Shown: positions 33,862-43,415 of the stretch, one piece after another
How positions within the stretch are numbered: position 1 is the first letter of the stretch
How the letters are laid out: every line of letters begins with the position of its first letter
Assembly: GCF_001625015.1 (NCBI RefSeq)
Contig: NZ_LVWJ02000014.1
Location: forward strand, 1,922,001-1,986,000
DNA length: 64,000 nucleotides
Source: Lewinella sp. 4G2
Lineage (GTDB): Bacteria; Bacteroidota; Bacteroidia; Chitinophagales; Saprospiraceae
Reading direction: 5' to 3'
Notes under the pieces: model-generated
What the model was told of the DNA's origin: nothing
What the model saw: the letters and a program-made list of their open reading frames with translations, nothing else
The model's database searches: none
Program-made: the position numbers and the translations under genes

Positions 33862-34109
33862 CACGCGGCGGCAATGAAGGCCATGAGGAAACCGACCAGG
33901 ATGAGCGGAGAGAGGGCCAGCAGAATTAGAATGCCAAACAAGCGGACGCCAATTTTGGCGGCGCCCACCCACAAAGGGTCTTCCTCGTTGATGGTCGCGA
34001 GGTTGTTCCACCACTCGTAGGTTTCCTTGACCTTGCCGGCCATGGCGTCGGCGGGTTTATTTTTTTCCGTCGGCGTGCTCTCTGGTTCCCGTTCAGTATT
34101 CTCCTGCAT
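33861..34109 (-). CDS. Small membrane protein with charged N-terminus
   Basis: 82 residues. The first 30 are acidic and polar (QENTEREPESTPTEKNK), followed by an amphipathic YEWWNNLATINEEDPLWVGAAK and a C-terminal membrane segment (LFGILILLALSPLILVGFLMAF). No family is recognised. Coupled to the next gene by a TGATG overlap and 9 bp from the lipase stop, so it belongs to the same transcript. Confidence 0.65.
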   Translation of the reverse strand: MQENTEREPESTPTEKNKPADAMAGKVKETYEWWNNLATINEEDPLWVGAAKIGVRLFGILILLALSPLILVGFLMAFIAAA

Positions 34110-34118
34110 CAGCTGGAT

Positions 34119-35555
34119 TTATTTGGTGAAGAACCTCCGCACGAGGCTGGTGCCGTCGGCCAACTGAACCCGTAGGATCTGCATACCGGGGGTAAGTGAA
34201 GTGGGCACTTGCAGCTCGCCGGTTGCCGACGTGACGCCGTGGCCCGTCTCCCGGCCGGTTTGGTCGTACAGTACGAATGCATACTCCCGCTGAGGAAGAC
34301 CGGATAGGCGCAAACGACTACCCAGCGCAACGGGGTTAGGAGATAGACGAACTTCCGGTAAGTCCACCACGTCACCAAGGCCAACCACTTGCAAGTCCAG
34401 TAACGGGATGAAGAAATCCAGCGTTGCGTTGAGTGCGGGGAGCAAGCAACCGCCGTGCGTGAGGTTGCCACCATCACGCAAATCCACGCTGGTAGATCCG
34501 TTGGCCGTCATGACGGAGTCGGCCAGTACTGCGTTGCGGAAGGGCACCTGCTCATCCGCCGTGCAGTAGTACATCAGGGTGGGGGCTTCCGGAGCCCAGT
34601 CGTAAGTGTCGTTATCCAGCAAGGCCTGGTAAGTGGGGGAAGTAGGGTCGGCCGTCATCAGTTGGGTGGCGATCGAATCCTGGAGGAGATCGGCGAGGCT
34701 GGCGTTGTTCTCCGCGATCTGCTCTTCCAGCCGCGTATTGAAGGCACCGAGGTCAATCAGCCCACGTGCGAAGGAATCCACATTGCCAACGTATTCATCG
34801 GCGAAGATCTCGTTGAAGTCATCGAAGAGGTCGTACACGTAATCGTAGGAAATGTAGGTGTACACGATGTAGCCCGGCAGGGTGGCCTGTCCTTCGGCGA
34901 AGAGCGTCTCGCGCATCACGTCCGAGATGGAGTATGGGCCAGAAAGGTGGGTAGCGGCCGTCACCTTCAGGCTATCGGGGCCGGGGTTCGTCTGTACGTC
35001 GCGGTGCAAGGCTTGGGTAGCGTGGCCACCCTGGCTGTAGCCAGTGATGAAGAACTGGTCGCTGTAGTCGATCTCCTCCTCGTCGAGCCACTGCTTGGCG
35101 GCCGCTACGAGATCCCGACCGGCGCTGGCCTCGGAATCCGCGTGTACGTAGGGGTGAACGGGAGCGTCATTGTCGCCCAGACCCAGGTAATCTGGCGCTA
35201 CGGTGATCATACCCACTCCCGCCATGACCTGGGGAATGAAGCGTTCGGTGATGCCCTCTCGGCTGGGGACGAGCTCCCGGCCCGCTACCGTGCCGTGGTT
35301 GTACACTGCCAGAGCAAATAAGCGGCCTCGATCAGCCGGCACACACAGCAAACCACTGGCTACCGTAGGCTGCCCGAATACATCCGTCGTATTGTAGGTG
35401 ATCTTATAATTCTCTACGCTGTAGGGAATATTGCGACCAGCCGTAAAGGACAGCGCAAGTCGGCTGGTACCCGTCTGGGGTTCTACGGTAACGTAGGTTT
35501 GGGCCGACAGCGAAAGGCTAAATAGAGTAAGGCAAAGAATGTAGATTGACTTCAT
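34119..35555 (-). CDS. Secreted lipase-like alpha/beta hydrolase with T9SS type A sorting domain
   Basis: 478 residues from ATG 35555 (MKSIYILCLTLFSLSLSAQ signal peptide); an ATG nine codons upstream gives a poorer signal. The catalytic part (about 30-390) resembles secretory/LIP-type lipases: YNHGTVAGRELVPS, APDYLGLGDNDAPVHPY, the nucleophile elbow ITGYSQGGHATQAL, and late Asp/His segments YYCTADEQVPF and GGNLTHGGC. The end carries a type A sorting domain (VRLSPNPVALGSRLRL...MQILRVQLADG). It would act outside the cell on esters. It heads a run of five closely spaced genes ending in modC. Confidence 0.9.
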   Translation of the reverse strand: MKSIYILCLTLFSLSLSAQTYVTVEPQTGTSRLALSFTAGRNIPYSVENYKITYNTTDVFGQPTVASGLLCVPADRGRLFALAVYNHGTVAGRELVPSREGITERFIPQVMAGVGMITVAPDYLGLGDNDAPVHPYVHADSEASAGRDLVAAAKQWLDEEEIDYSDQFFITGYSQGGHATQALHRDVQTNPGPDSLKVTAATHLSGPYSISDVMRETLFAEGQATLPGYIVYTYISYDYVYDLFDDFNEIFADEYVGNVDSFARGLIDLGAFNTRLEEQIAENNASLADLLQDSIATQLMTADPTSPTYQALLDNDTYDWAPEAPTLMYYCTADEQVPFRNAVLADSVMTANGSTSVDLRDGGNLTHGGCLLPALNATLDFFIPLLDLQVVGLGDVVDLPEVRLSPNPVALGSRLRLSGLPQREYAFVLYDQTGRETGHGVTSATGELQVPTSLTPGMQILRVQLADGTSLVRRFFTK

Positions 35556-35631
35556 ACCGGTGAAAGTACGAAGGAGGCCCATTGGTTTACTTTCCCATTC
35601 TTAAAGCAGTAAATAAAGGGGGCGCTGCGAC

Positions 35632-36126
35632 CTATTCGAGGCAAAGGATCTCAATCGGGTTCGTCTGGATCTTATTACTCAGGTTACCCGCCCGGTCGCG
35701 GATCTGTACGGAGTAGGAAAAAGTATCCGTCGGGAAACGTGGGTCCCGCTCACACAAAACGCCGTTGACGATACAGCAAATTCCGGCGCTGTTGGTGACG
35801 GTGACGAAGATGTCTCCACTAATCCCGTTGCCCGTGCCCTCCCGCGAAATGGCCGGGATCTTGAAGGGCGTCTGAATGGGTAAACGGCTATCCTGCAAGA
35901 AGATGTCAATGCTGTCGTCGGCAAGGCCACCGAGATCACCGTCGCCATCGGTGAAACTGAAGTGGATCTCCAAAGAATCCGTTGGCCCCGAATCCAACCG
36001 GGCCTGCTTAATCCTCACTTTGTTAACTCCCTCAAAGGTGATGACCGGCTCGATGGGGTACTCCGGCGGGTTGACGCAGGCCGCCACGAAAAGAAGGGGA
36101 AGGAGCAGAAGGAGATAATTACGCAT
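35632..36126 (-). CDS. Lipoprotein of unknown function
   Basis: 164 residues. Signal MRNYLLLLLPLLFVAAC gives lipidation at Cys17. The mature part contains the FSFTDGDGDLGG segment, a Ca-binding-like acidic loop seen in many Bacteroidota lipoproteins, and two Cys pairs (GICCIVNGVLC, EILCLE). No enzyme motif. It lies 76 bp upstream of the lipase gene on the same strand, so a surface or periplasmic role next to that enzyme is possible. Confidence 0.75.
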   Translation of the reverse strand: MRNYLLLLLPLLFVAACVNPPEYPIEPVITFEGVNKVRIKQARLDSGPTDSLEIHFSFTDGDGDLGGLADDSIDIFLQDSRLPIQTPFKIPAISREGTGNGISGDIFVTVTNSAGICCIVNGVLCERDPRFPTDTFSYSVQIRDRAGNLSNKIQTNPIEILCLE

Positions 36127-36181
36127 AGGGCTGGAGAAATAAGCGGGGCAAGCGCTGCGACTTTTTTTGCCCCCGGGCGTT

Positions 36182-37213
36182 ATGACGGGCGTGCCGTACC
36201 ACGACGAAAATACGGGAAACCAGGAGCTCCGGCAATCCTTACTGGCGAGGATTCGAGCCGTGAACCGGGAAACCTTTTCCGAACTGGCCCTGGATGTTTT
36301 TCGCTACCAGGCACGGTACAACTCTACTTACGCTCGCTACCTCGATTTGTTGCGCCGCGACGCCGCCTCCGTCACTGTGGCGACCGATATTCCCCATTTA
36401 CCCATCTCCTTATTTAAGACCCACGACTTGCGGGCCGGGGCGGATTGGCAGCCCACCCGCACCTTTACGAGTAGTGGGACGACCGGCGCGGCCACGAGCC
36501 ACCACCCCCTCCGCGCAGAAGCCTGGTACCGCCAAAACGCCCGCCGGGCCTTCGAACTGCAATACGGTTCTTTGCGAAATCGGGCTGTCCTGGCGCTCCT
36601 GCCGGCCTACCTGGAGCGGACTGGATCGAGCCTGGTATTTATGGCGGACGACTTTATCCGGGAATCCGGACGGGAAGAGTCCGGCTTTTTTCTAGATGAT
36701 CTGGCTGGCCTTTCCGCGCGGCTCCAGTCGCTAAAGAACGACACGCTACCTCCGCTGCTGATCGGCGTAAGCTTTGCCCTTCTGGATTTAGCGGAACAAT
36801 TTTCGCAAGATCTGGGCCACACCATTATCATGGAAACGGGTGGGATGAAAGGCCGCCGCAAAGAGTTGACCCGTGCAGAACTCCACGGTACGCTGGGGGA
36901 AGCTTTCGCTGCAGCCCACATCCACAGCGAGTACGGGATGACGGAACTCCTCAGCCAGGCCTACGCGCCGCGGGCGGGCATCTTTTACCCGGCCCCCACC
37001 ATGTCCGTTACTACGCGGGACGTGACCGATCCCTTTACCACCCTGGCCCCCGGCCGGGCCGGTGCCATCAACATTACGGACTTGGCCAACCTGGATACCA
37101 TCTCCTTCATCGCCACGGACGACCTGGGTAGGGTGGGGGAGGACGGCACCTTTGAAGTCCTGGGCCGATTGGACGCGAGCGACGTGCGGGGTTGCAACCT
37201 ACTCGTACTGTAA
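36182..37213 (+). CDS. LuxE/PaaK-like acyl-protein synthetase/acyltransferase
   Basis: 343 residues from ATG 36182; a TTG five codons earlier is possible. The adenylate-forming fold shows TFTSSGTTGAATSHHPL (ATP-binding loop), a Cys-poor middle, IIMETGGMKGRRKELTRAEL, HSEYGMTELLSQAY, and the closing ITDLANLDTISFIATDDLGRVGEDGTFEVLGRLDASDVRGCN. This matches the Bacteroidota LuxE/PaaK group that activates or transfers acyl chains. The luciferase function of LuxE is not implied. Confidence 0.88.
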   Translation: MTGVPYHDENTGNQELRQSLLARIRAVNRETFSELALDVFRYQARYNSTYARYLDLLRRDAASVTVATDIPHLPISLFKTHDLRAGADWQPTRTFTSSGTTGAATSHHPLRAEAWYRQNARRAFELQYGSLRNRAVLALLPAYLERTGSSLVFMADDFIRESGREESGFFLDDLAGLSARLQSLKNDTLPPLLIGVSFALLDLAEQFSQDLGHTIIMETGGMKGRRKELTRAELHGTLGEAFAAAHIHSEYGMTELLSQAYAPRAGIFYPAPTMSVTTRDVTDPFTTLAPGRAGAINITDLANLDTISFIATDDLGRVGEDGTFEVLGRLDASDVRGCNLLVL

Positions 37214-37280
37214 GGAATCTTAAAGGGCAATCCAACGGTGGTGCGCAGGGTTAATTAGTCAAACCCACACACCCGTACTC

Positions 37281-38207
37281 ATGGCTGCCCTGATTCCCAA
37301 GAAGTATACCCTGGCCCTTTTCTTCTCCGCCATTGTCGGCACCTTCCTAATTGGTAGTTGGCACGTCCGCTCGTTGGAGCGGCAACTGGAGACGGTGACC
37401 AGCCAAACTGAAGCTACCCACGCGGCTACGATCGAACTGTTGGAGCTTCAATTAGTGCAGTTGCACCGCGCTACCGACCGGCAGCTATTGGATGATTCCA
37501 AAGCGTTGTGGCGACCGATGCTTACCATCTTCCAACGTGCGAAAGAAGTAAGGCAAACCTTCGACGAGGCTGTAGCCGGAGATTACGATATGGGCATCCG
37601 CTGTGCCTTTGGGCCCCGCTTCACGCGCGAGGAAGTCTACCACTGGGCGGCGGACCGGGAGATGGAAGGCTTCGTTACGGATCTTACTAATCATCTACGT
37701 GATTACGGAAAGGATTACGACTTGCACCCCGATGATATTGAGTTCCGGATATCCAGGTACAACAAGGAATTGCAACAATTCCAAGATTGGGACTGGGATG
37801 AGCTCGAAGAATTACCACGTGATCTGGCCGTAGATTTGGTGACGATTGACTTACTCACGCTGCAGTTCAATCTTTTAGAGGACTTAGCCTCGATGCACGC
37901 GGGTAGAACGATTATCTGTGATGCCTTCTTCCCCGTCGTCAGCGCCAACGCTTGCTCCTACGCACGGGGAGACACGCTGCGCGCCAAGGTAGCCGTGGGC
38001 AGCTACTCGACAAATTTGAACCCCAATAACGTGGACCTCCGCGTGAACGGCCAGCGCCTGCACTTTAATGAGGACGGGACGGCGGACTATATCTCGATCG
38101 TCCGCCAACCGGGGCAGCAGACCTTGAACACTTCCGTTAAGGTGACGAATCCGCTGACGGGTATAGTACAGGCGGGAGAAGGCCAGTTTACCTACGAGGT
38201 GCGGTAG
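37281..38207 (+). CDS. Truncated GldM-like protein
   Basis: 308 residues. One N-terminal membrane helix (YTLALFFSAIVGTFLIGSW), a long helical stalk, and a C-terminal domain (about 205-308) that aligns with the first periplasmic beta domain of GldM in this window: GRTI..D.FFPV.SA, KV.VGSYS..L.P.NV.L.VNGQ, DGTADY.., VTNPLTG.V..GEG.FTYEV. It stops where GldM continues for about 190 residues. The membrane helix lacks the conserved Glu of the GldM motor helix. So it is a paralogue that could join periplasmic GldM-type assemblies but not drive them (inference). Confidence 0.82.
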   Translation: MAALIPKKYTLALFFSAIVGTFLIGSWHVRSLERQLETVTSQTEATHAATIELLELQLVQLHRATDRQLLDDSKALWRPMLTIFQRAKEVRQTFDEAVAGDYDMGIRCAFGPRFTREEVYHWAADREMEGFVTDLTNHLRDYGKDYDLHPDDIEFRISRYNKELQQFQDWDWDELEELPRDLAVDLVTIDLLTLQFNLLEDLASMHAGRTIICDAFFPVVSANACSYARGDTLRAKVAVGSYSTNLNPNNVDLRVNGQRLHFNEDGTADYISIVRQPGQQTLNTSVKVTNPLTGIVQAGEGQFTYEVR

Positions 38208-38275
38208 GCTGCGTCAGCTACCCAACAATTGGTGGCTCGTGCTGGCCACTTACGTTCCAGCTGTAGTCCAAACCT

Positions 38276-38284
38276 TACCTTTGG
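38276..38284 (+). promoter_or_regulatory. -7 box candidate (TACCTTTGG)
   Basis: Lies five bases before the ATG at 38289, so the transcript would be leaderless or start inside the gene. Moderate support. Confidence 0.4.
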
Positions 38285-38288
38285 GGCT

Positions 38289-39719
38289 ATGCGTAGAATT
38301 TTATCCACCACCTTTCTTGCCCTCTTCCTTTGCACCTGCGGCAGCGCCCAGATCACTGGAAAGTGGTACGCCATCCTGGATGCAATGGGTACTAAATTGC
38401 CACTTGCGCTGGACCTGCAGGACGAAGGCGGCGAATTGGCGGGTACCCTGAAAAGCCCCAGTCAATCGCCCACGGCTTTCCCCTTTTCGTCGGTTTCTTT
38501 TGACGGCCAACGCTTTCAATTTGCGCTTGCGGACATGGGCGCGGATTTCTCCGGCGTATTGAATGGCAAAGAAATTCAGGGCGTCTTCAACCAGGCTCAG
38601 GTCGATTTTCCGATCAAGTTCACCCGCTACCGGCCGGACGGATTTCCCATCAGCGATGGCCCGGTCACTCTGGTGAAGCGCAGCCAGGAGCCGACTGATT
38701 TTCCCTACCAACGCGAAGCCATCACCTTCCCCGGAGGCGCCGACGGCGTGACGATCTCCGGCGAGCTGACGATGCCCACTAAGGGTAAACCACGCGCCGC
38801 CATCATTCTCGTTTCCGGCTCGGGCCCGCAAGACCGTAACTCCTTCCTGGGTAGCCAGATCAACCACAGCCCCTTCCTCGTCCTGAGCGATTACCTCACG
38901 CGGAAGGGCTTTGCCGTCCTCCGTTACGACGACCGTGGCGTAGGCGAAAGCACGGGAGATTATGCCACCGCCACTACCTACGATTTTGCCGCTGACGCAG
39001 GTGCCGCGGTAGGATATTTAAAAGGGCGCAAGGACTTCAAAAGGGTGGACGTAGGCATGGCCGGCCACAGCGAAGGCGGATTGATCACCCCGATCGTAGC
39101 CGCGGAAACGGGCGAACTGGATTTTGCCCTGCTACTGGCCGCCCCGGGTGTCTCCATTGACAGTCTGATGCTGAGCCAGCGACGGGCGGTGGGCCAAAGC
39201 ATGGGAATGCCAAGTAGTATGATCGAATTGGACGACAAACGCTGGCGGGCTGCTTACGCCTTCATCAAGGAGAGCCCAGCGCTGGATACGGACCAATACA
39301 TTGAAGCACTCTACGGCGTCTTCGAACGGCAAATGATGCACCTGCCGGAAGCACTGCAGCGCAGCATTAAGGACCCGAAAGCTTTTAATGCTCAGTTCGT
39401 GGAACCTATGGCCCAACCCTGGATGCGGAACTTCATCACAATGGACCCCACCCCCTACCTGGAAAAAATGACCATCCCAACCCTGGCCATCAACGGACTA
39501 AAAGACCTTCAGGTGGATGCCATGCAAAACCTGAATGGCATCAGCATCGCTATGGCCCGCAACGAAAACAAGGACGCGACGATAGCACCGCTACCCGACC
39601 TGAATCACCTCTTCCAACCCGCCGACACCGGCGCACCGAACGAATATGGCACCATCGAAACTACCTTCGATCCCACTGCTTTGGAGGTGATCGGAGCCTG
39701 GTTGGAGGAGCGGTATTAA
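38289..39719 (+). CDS. Secreted alpha/beta hydrolase (S9-like peptidase/esterase)
   Basis: 476 residues from ATG 38289, set by the signal peptide MRRILSTTFLALFLCTCGSAQ. A lipocalin-like N-terminal domain (about 22-140, with ITGKWYAILDAMGTKLPLALDLQ) precedes the hydrolase domain with AAIILVSGSGPQDRNSF, VLRYDDRGVGES, the nucleophile VGMAGHSEGGLITP, and a C-terminal NGLKDLQVD and NHLFQPADTG Asp/His. Family members cleave esters or peptides; the substrate is unknown. The signal-peptide end is encoded by an exact 17-mer (38332-38348). Confidence 0.9.
   Translation: MRRILSTTFLALFLCTCGSAQITGKWYAILDAMGTKLPLALDLQDEGGELAGTLKSPSQSPTAFPFSSVSFDGQRFQFALADMGADFSGVLNGKEIQGVFNQAQVDFPIKFTRYRPDGFPISDGPVTLVKRSQEPTDFPYQREAITFPGGADGVTISGELTMPTKGKPRAAIILVSGSGPQDRNSFLGSQINHSPFLVLSDYLTRKGFAVLRYDDRGVGESTGDYATATTYDFAADAGAAVGYLKGRKDFKRVDVGMAGHSEGGLITPIVAAETGELDFALLLAAPGVSIDSLMLSQRRAVGQSMGMPSSMIELDDKRWRAAYAFIKESPALDTDQYIEALYGVFERQMMHLPEALQRSIKDPKAFNAQFVEPMAQPWMRNFITMDPTPYLEKMTIPTLAINGLKDLQVDAMQNLNGISIAMARNENKDATIAPLPDLNHLFQPADTGAPNEYGTIETTFDPTALEVIGAWLEERY
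38332..38348 (+). repeat. 17-mer repeat (exact) inside a signal peptide
   Basis: GCACCTGCGGCAGCGCC encodes C-T-C-G-S-A directly before the A-Q signal-peptidase site. Confidence 0.9.
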
Positions 39720-39797
39720 ACTGGAATACCAGGTCTAATAAGTGAAGACCTAAATAATGCTTGCTTGGGTAGCATAATAGCTACTCAATAGCCGGCC

Positions 39798-42700
39798 TTA
39801 TCGCATTAACATCATGGTGCCGGAGAATTCAATGAGTTCACCGTCGAGCCGCCGTAATCCGCTGATGTAGGCGTAGGTCCCCGCACCGGCGAGTTCCCCG
39901 TTGATCCGCCCGTCCCAACCCGGTTGGCCGGGCTCGTATTCGTACACGAGGGCACCCCAACGGTTGTAGATGCGCAGGTAATCCACCGCGTCGTAGCCGA
40001 TACCGGGGAAGACCTCGTAGGTATCGTTCACCCCATCAGCATTAGGGCTGAAGGCCGTCGGGAAGAAAGCGGGCGACCGCGTATCTACGGCAATTCTCAG
40101 CGTATCGCTGGCGAAACAACCCTCGTTACTGGTTGCCGTGAGGATGTAGGTCGTCTGGCCGGTAGGCACGGCGATGGGGTCCAGGCAGCCACGGCAGGAA
40201 AGCGTATCCCCGGAACTGAACCAGTTCAGCCGTAACCCGGGGATTTGATCCGCGGGCGGTGCGGTAAGCGTACGGATTTCGAGGGGTTCGCCGATCTTAA
40301 GCAAACGGTCTTCTCCGATCTCGATCTCAAACTCCGTGGGCCGCCGCAGGGTAACCATCTCACTGGTGACCGTACAGCCATTCGCATCGGCGACGGTGAC
40401 GACGTAGTCTCCTGCCGCGGCCACGGCGACGTCCGAATCAAGACCGCCCGTTTCATTCTCCAAACCATATACGTAAGGAGAAGTGCCACCGCTGACGTTG
40501 GTGGCCAGCACGCCACCCGTCTCCGTACAAATGGCGAAAGGGACGACAGAATCGAGGCGTAAACCGATGACGGAGTCCACGGTCGTCCGGACTAGGTCTT
40601 CACAACCCGCTCCATCGCGAATGAGGAGGTCATAAACGCCGGAAGCCAGCCCGGCGGCACTTTCGTTGGTCGTGATCTCGACCCCAAAAGTATCCCGCCA
40701 GGAGTACTGGTAAGGAGCGGAACCGAGGGTGGGGATGGCTCCTAGTTCGTGCACATCTTCACAGTCCGAACTACTGATGGAGACGGCCGCACTGAAGTTA
40801 TCGGTGAAGCCGACGGTGAAGGTCTCCCGTTCCACGCACCCGCCCGCAAGCGTGGTTTCGAGCCGGTAGTTTCCAGGCTCCAGGACGTTCAACGAAAGGG
40901 AATTTGCACCAGCGATAGCATCGCCATCCGGCCCGAACCACTGAAAGGTGGCGGGTTCGGTGAAACTGGTTGTGACGCTGAGTTCGCCCGTCGGTGAACT
41001 GCAATCCAGATCAGGAAGGGAAGGAGTAAAAGTCACTTGTTGGTTTTCCTGGCGCACGGTAAAGACCCGCTCCCGCGTGCAGCCTCCATTCAGGGTGTAC
41101 ACGAGCGTGTAGTTTCCGGCAGCAACGACGGGTAGGGTAAGATCAGTGGCGCCCGGGATGACCATCAGGTCCGGGTCTAACCAACTGTAGCTAAGGTCAC
41201 CGCCAAAATCAGTACTTACCACCAGTTCCGTGCTGGGGTTGAGGCAGTCTACGGAAGGATCATTGTCGGTAAAGTTGATGGCTACTTCGTCGAAGGTCAC
41301 ATTGTAGTTACTCCGTTGGGTACAGGAGACGCCGTAGCTGACTTCAAGGCGGTAGCTCCCCTCTTCCGTGACGGGCAGGTTAGCCGTGGTAGCACCCGGG
41401 ATTTCTTCGCCGTCGGGGTTAAACCAACGGTAAGTAATTGGGCCGGGGTCGTCGGTACTGATTCGAATGGTATCCTCTGGGTTAGCACAAGTGAGGACGG
41501 GTACCTCGGCGCTAAGGTTTACGGTCGTTGCCTGCTGCGTAACCCGGTGCAGGGTATTGTTCTCACAACCCGCTTCGGTAGTGGTGACCAGCGTGTAAAT
41601 GCCGGGCTCAGTAACGGAAAGGCTGAGGCTAGTTTCCCCTACTAGCGTATCTCCCCCCGGGTCGATCCACTGGTAGGTGGCCATTTCGGTGAAATCGGGC
41701 GTCAGGGAAATACTGCCATCCGTATTGCGGCAGGAAATGGGCGTAATATCTTCTGTGAACGTAGGGGAGAGGTCACGTAAGTCAATCTCCCGAATGATGG
41801 GGTCGCCACAATCAAATGCCGCTTCAAAGCGAATTAAGGGAGAGGGGAGTACGTCAATAGTAAGCGGTGCCGCTTCCACGGCGCCGATAAAGTCGCTACT
41901 TCCGTCGTCAAAAACAGCGAAGACGAAGAAGAAACCAATATCCCAGTTAGTGATCACGGTAAACGTAGTGGGGTTATTGGGGTCGTAGCAATCCTGCCCT
42001 TCCGTCACGATCTCAAAATTGGGCACCCCGTCTCTGATGACGGAGTATTCCTCGATGGTCCGCTCGCAAGCGGTACTGATGGTTACGGCGTAATTGCCGG
42101 GCTCAAATACTTCGAAGCGGCGGCCGGTGCTGCCATCACTCCATTCGTAGTTGGCGGCAAAATTGGAAGCTGCACTAATGACAACGCTAGTCTGGTCACT
42201 ACAAAGCGCGAAACTGTCCCGAATGACATTCGCCGGAATGATGGGGCGCTGGATAGTGACGGGGTCCGAAATCACACAACCGGCGGCGACGGTGGTCCGT
42301 AACTGGTAGTCTCCATCAATGTCCAGGCCGGGGACGACCCGGTAACTTTGGTTGGTGGCTCCGACGATGGCCACCCCGTCCTTGTACCACTGGTAGCCGG
42401 CGCCGGGTGCCGCGGTGCCCGTAAGGACGATGTTGTCGTCACAAATGCTCTCTCCCTGTACGGAAACGGGGCCGGGCGTGAAGCCACCGTTTTCAAAGGT
42501 CTCAAAGTTTTCGACGGTGTTTATGCGAATGTCGTCGACGAAATAATAATGGCGCCAGGAGGGGCGATCCTCAAAAAGGTTGTCATCGCAATTGGCTCCG
42601 ATGGCAATGGCCTCGTAGCTAGTGGAAGGAGTGAAGTCAACCGTAGCCGCCGTCCAACTACCGGGGGTTCCGGTAACGGTAAAGTCGGTGATTTTTTCCC

Positions 42701-43415
42701 ATCCCGGTGCGTCACTGTTTTCTACACATTCTCTTCCTTCAAACCGGACCTGATCGCAACGCCGAATGCCGTAGATGGCCAGGGGAGCAACCGGCGGGGA
42801 GCTCACGCGGCCACTATCCTGCGGGGCAACGGGTTCGGGCCCGGCGGGAAAAAAAGATTCCTCAGCGTAGCCGACGTTGATAGCTAGCCGGTAAGGTTCT
42901 CCGGCGGTGAGTCCGCCACCATCCTTGAGGCAGGCGGCAAAGTATTCGCGCGTAAAGCTGCGTTGCCGGCCGTTCCGGTCAAAGTCGTTTCGGTCCATTA
43001 CGCCGGACCAAAAGCCCGCTACGCCGGAACCACTCGGTAAGGGTTGTGGGATGGATACGGGCCAGAACGGTGGGTTGCCGGAGTAGGTGAAGGCATTCCA
43101 GGAATCCGTCGTGCCGTCACTTGCTTTGATCCAGCCCACCAAACAGTCAACCTGCCCCGGGCCGTCGGGTAGGCCACCCGTCTGGCTGGAGGTGCAGCCA
43201 TCCTCATTGCCATCAAAGTTTTCAAAGGAGGGGTTGGGGAAGATCGATTCCACGTTGGGCTCCAGATTGCAGCTGCAATCCGTGGTGTCCCGAATGTCCA
43301 CCAGCCCGTCGGCGTCATCGTCGATCCCGTTGTCGCAGATCTCCTGGGCGGCAAGGCTGAGTGAAAACGTTGTGGTGAAAAAGAGTAATAGGGAAAGCCG
43401 TAAAAGTTGTCTCAC
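39798..43415 (-). CDS. Large secreted surface protein with T9SS type B sorting domain
   Basis: 1205 residues. Signal peptide MRQLLRLSLLLFFTTTFSLSLAAQ, then a short EICDNGIDDDADGLVDIRDTTDC Asp-rich repeat. A lectin/laminin-like domain follows (IFPNPSFENF..., about 50-300), and then a row of Ig/PKD-like domains. At least four of these, near 560-880, repeat a 75- to 80-residue pattern (TY.W..PDG..I.GAT...LPV...GNY.L). The gliding-motility-associated C-terminal (type B) domain is at the end: FFPTAFSPNADGVNDTYEVFPG, LRIYNRWGALVYEYE..QPGWDG, GTYAYI. It is expected on the cell surface via the T9SS as adhesin or matrix protein. Confidence 0.93.
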   Translation of the reverse strand: MRQLLRLSLLLFFTTTFSLSLAAQEICDNGIDDDADGLVDIRDTTDCSCNLEPNVESIFPNPSFENFDGNEDGCTSSQTGGLPDGPGQVDCLVGWIKASDGTTDSWNAFTYSGNPPFWPVSIPQPLPSGSGVAGFWSGVMDRNDFDRNGRQRSFTREYFAACLKDGGGLTAGEPYRLAINVGYAEESFFPAGPEPVAPQDSGRVSSPPVAPLAIYGIRRCDQVRFEGRECVENSDAPGWEKITDFTVTGTPGSWTAATVDFTPSTSYEAIAIGANCDDNLFEDRPSWRHYYFVDDIRINTVENFETFENGGFTPGPVSVQGESICDDNIVLTGTAAPGAGYQWYKDGVAIVGATNQSYRVVPGLDIDGDYQLRTTVAAGCVISDPVTIQRPIIPANVIRDSFALCSDQTSVVISAASNFAANYEWSDGSTGRRFEVFEPGNYAVTISTACERTIEEYSVIRDGVPNFEIVTEGQDCYDPNNPTTFTVITNWDIGFFFVFAVFDDGSSDFIGAVEAAPLTIDVLPSPLIRFEAAFDCGDPIIREIDLRDLSPTFTEDITPISCRNTDGSISLTPDFTEMATYQWIDPGGDTLVGETSLSLSVTEPGIYTLVTTTEAGCENNTLHRVTQQATTVNLSAEVPVLTCANPEDTIRISTDDPGPITYRWFNPDGEEIPGATTANLPVTEEGSYRLEVSYGVSCTQRSNYNVTFDEVAINFTDNDPSVDCLNPSTELVVSTDFGGDLSYSWLDPDLMVIPGATDLTLPVVAAGNYTLVYTLNGGCTRERVFTVRQENQQVTFTPSLPDLDCSSPTGELSVTTSFTEPATFQWFGPDGDAIAGANSLSLNVLEPGNYRLETTLAGGCVERETFTVGFTDNFSAAVSISSSDCEDVHELGAIPTLGSAPYQYSWRDTFGVEITTNESAAGLASGVYDLLIRDGAGCEDLVRTTVDSVIGLRLDSVVPFAICTETGGVLATNVSGGTSPYVYGLENETGGLDSDVAVAAAGDYVVTVADANGCTVTSEMVTLRRPTEFEIEIGEDRLLKIGEPLEIRTLTAPPADQIPGLRLNWFSSGDTLSCRGCLDPIAVPTGQTTYILTATSNEGCFASDTLRIAVDTRSPAFFPTAFSPNADGVNDTYEVFPGIGYDAVDYLRIYNRWGALVYEYEPGQPGWDGRINGELAGAGTYAYISGLRRLDGELIEFSGTMMLMR

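Noticed and set aside
38987..39003. 15/17 match to the 17-mer inside the alpha/beta hydrolase
   Set aside because: Encodes AADAGAA in a conserved helix after the DDRGVGES loop; likely chance.
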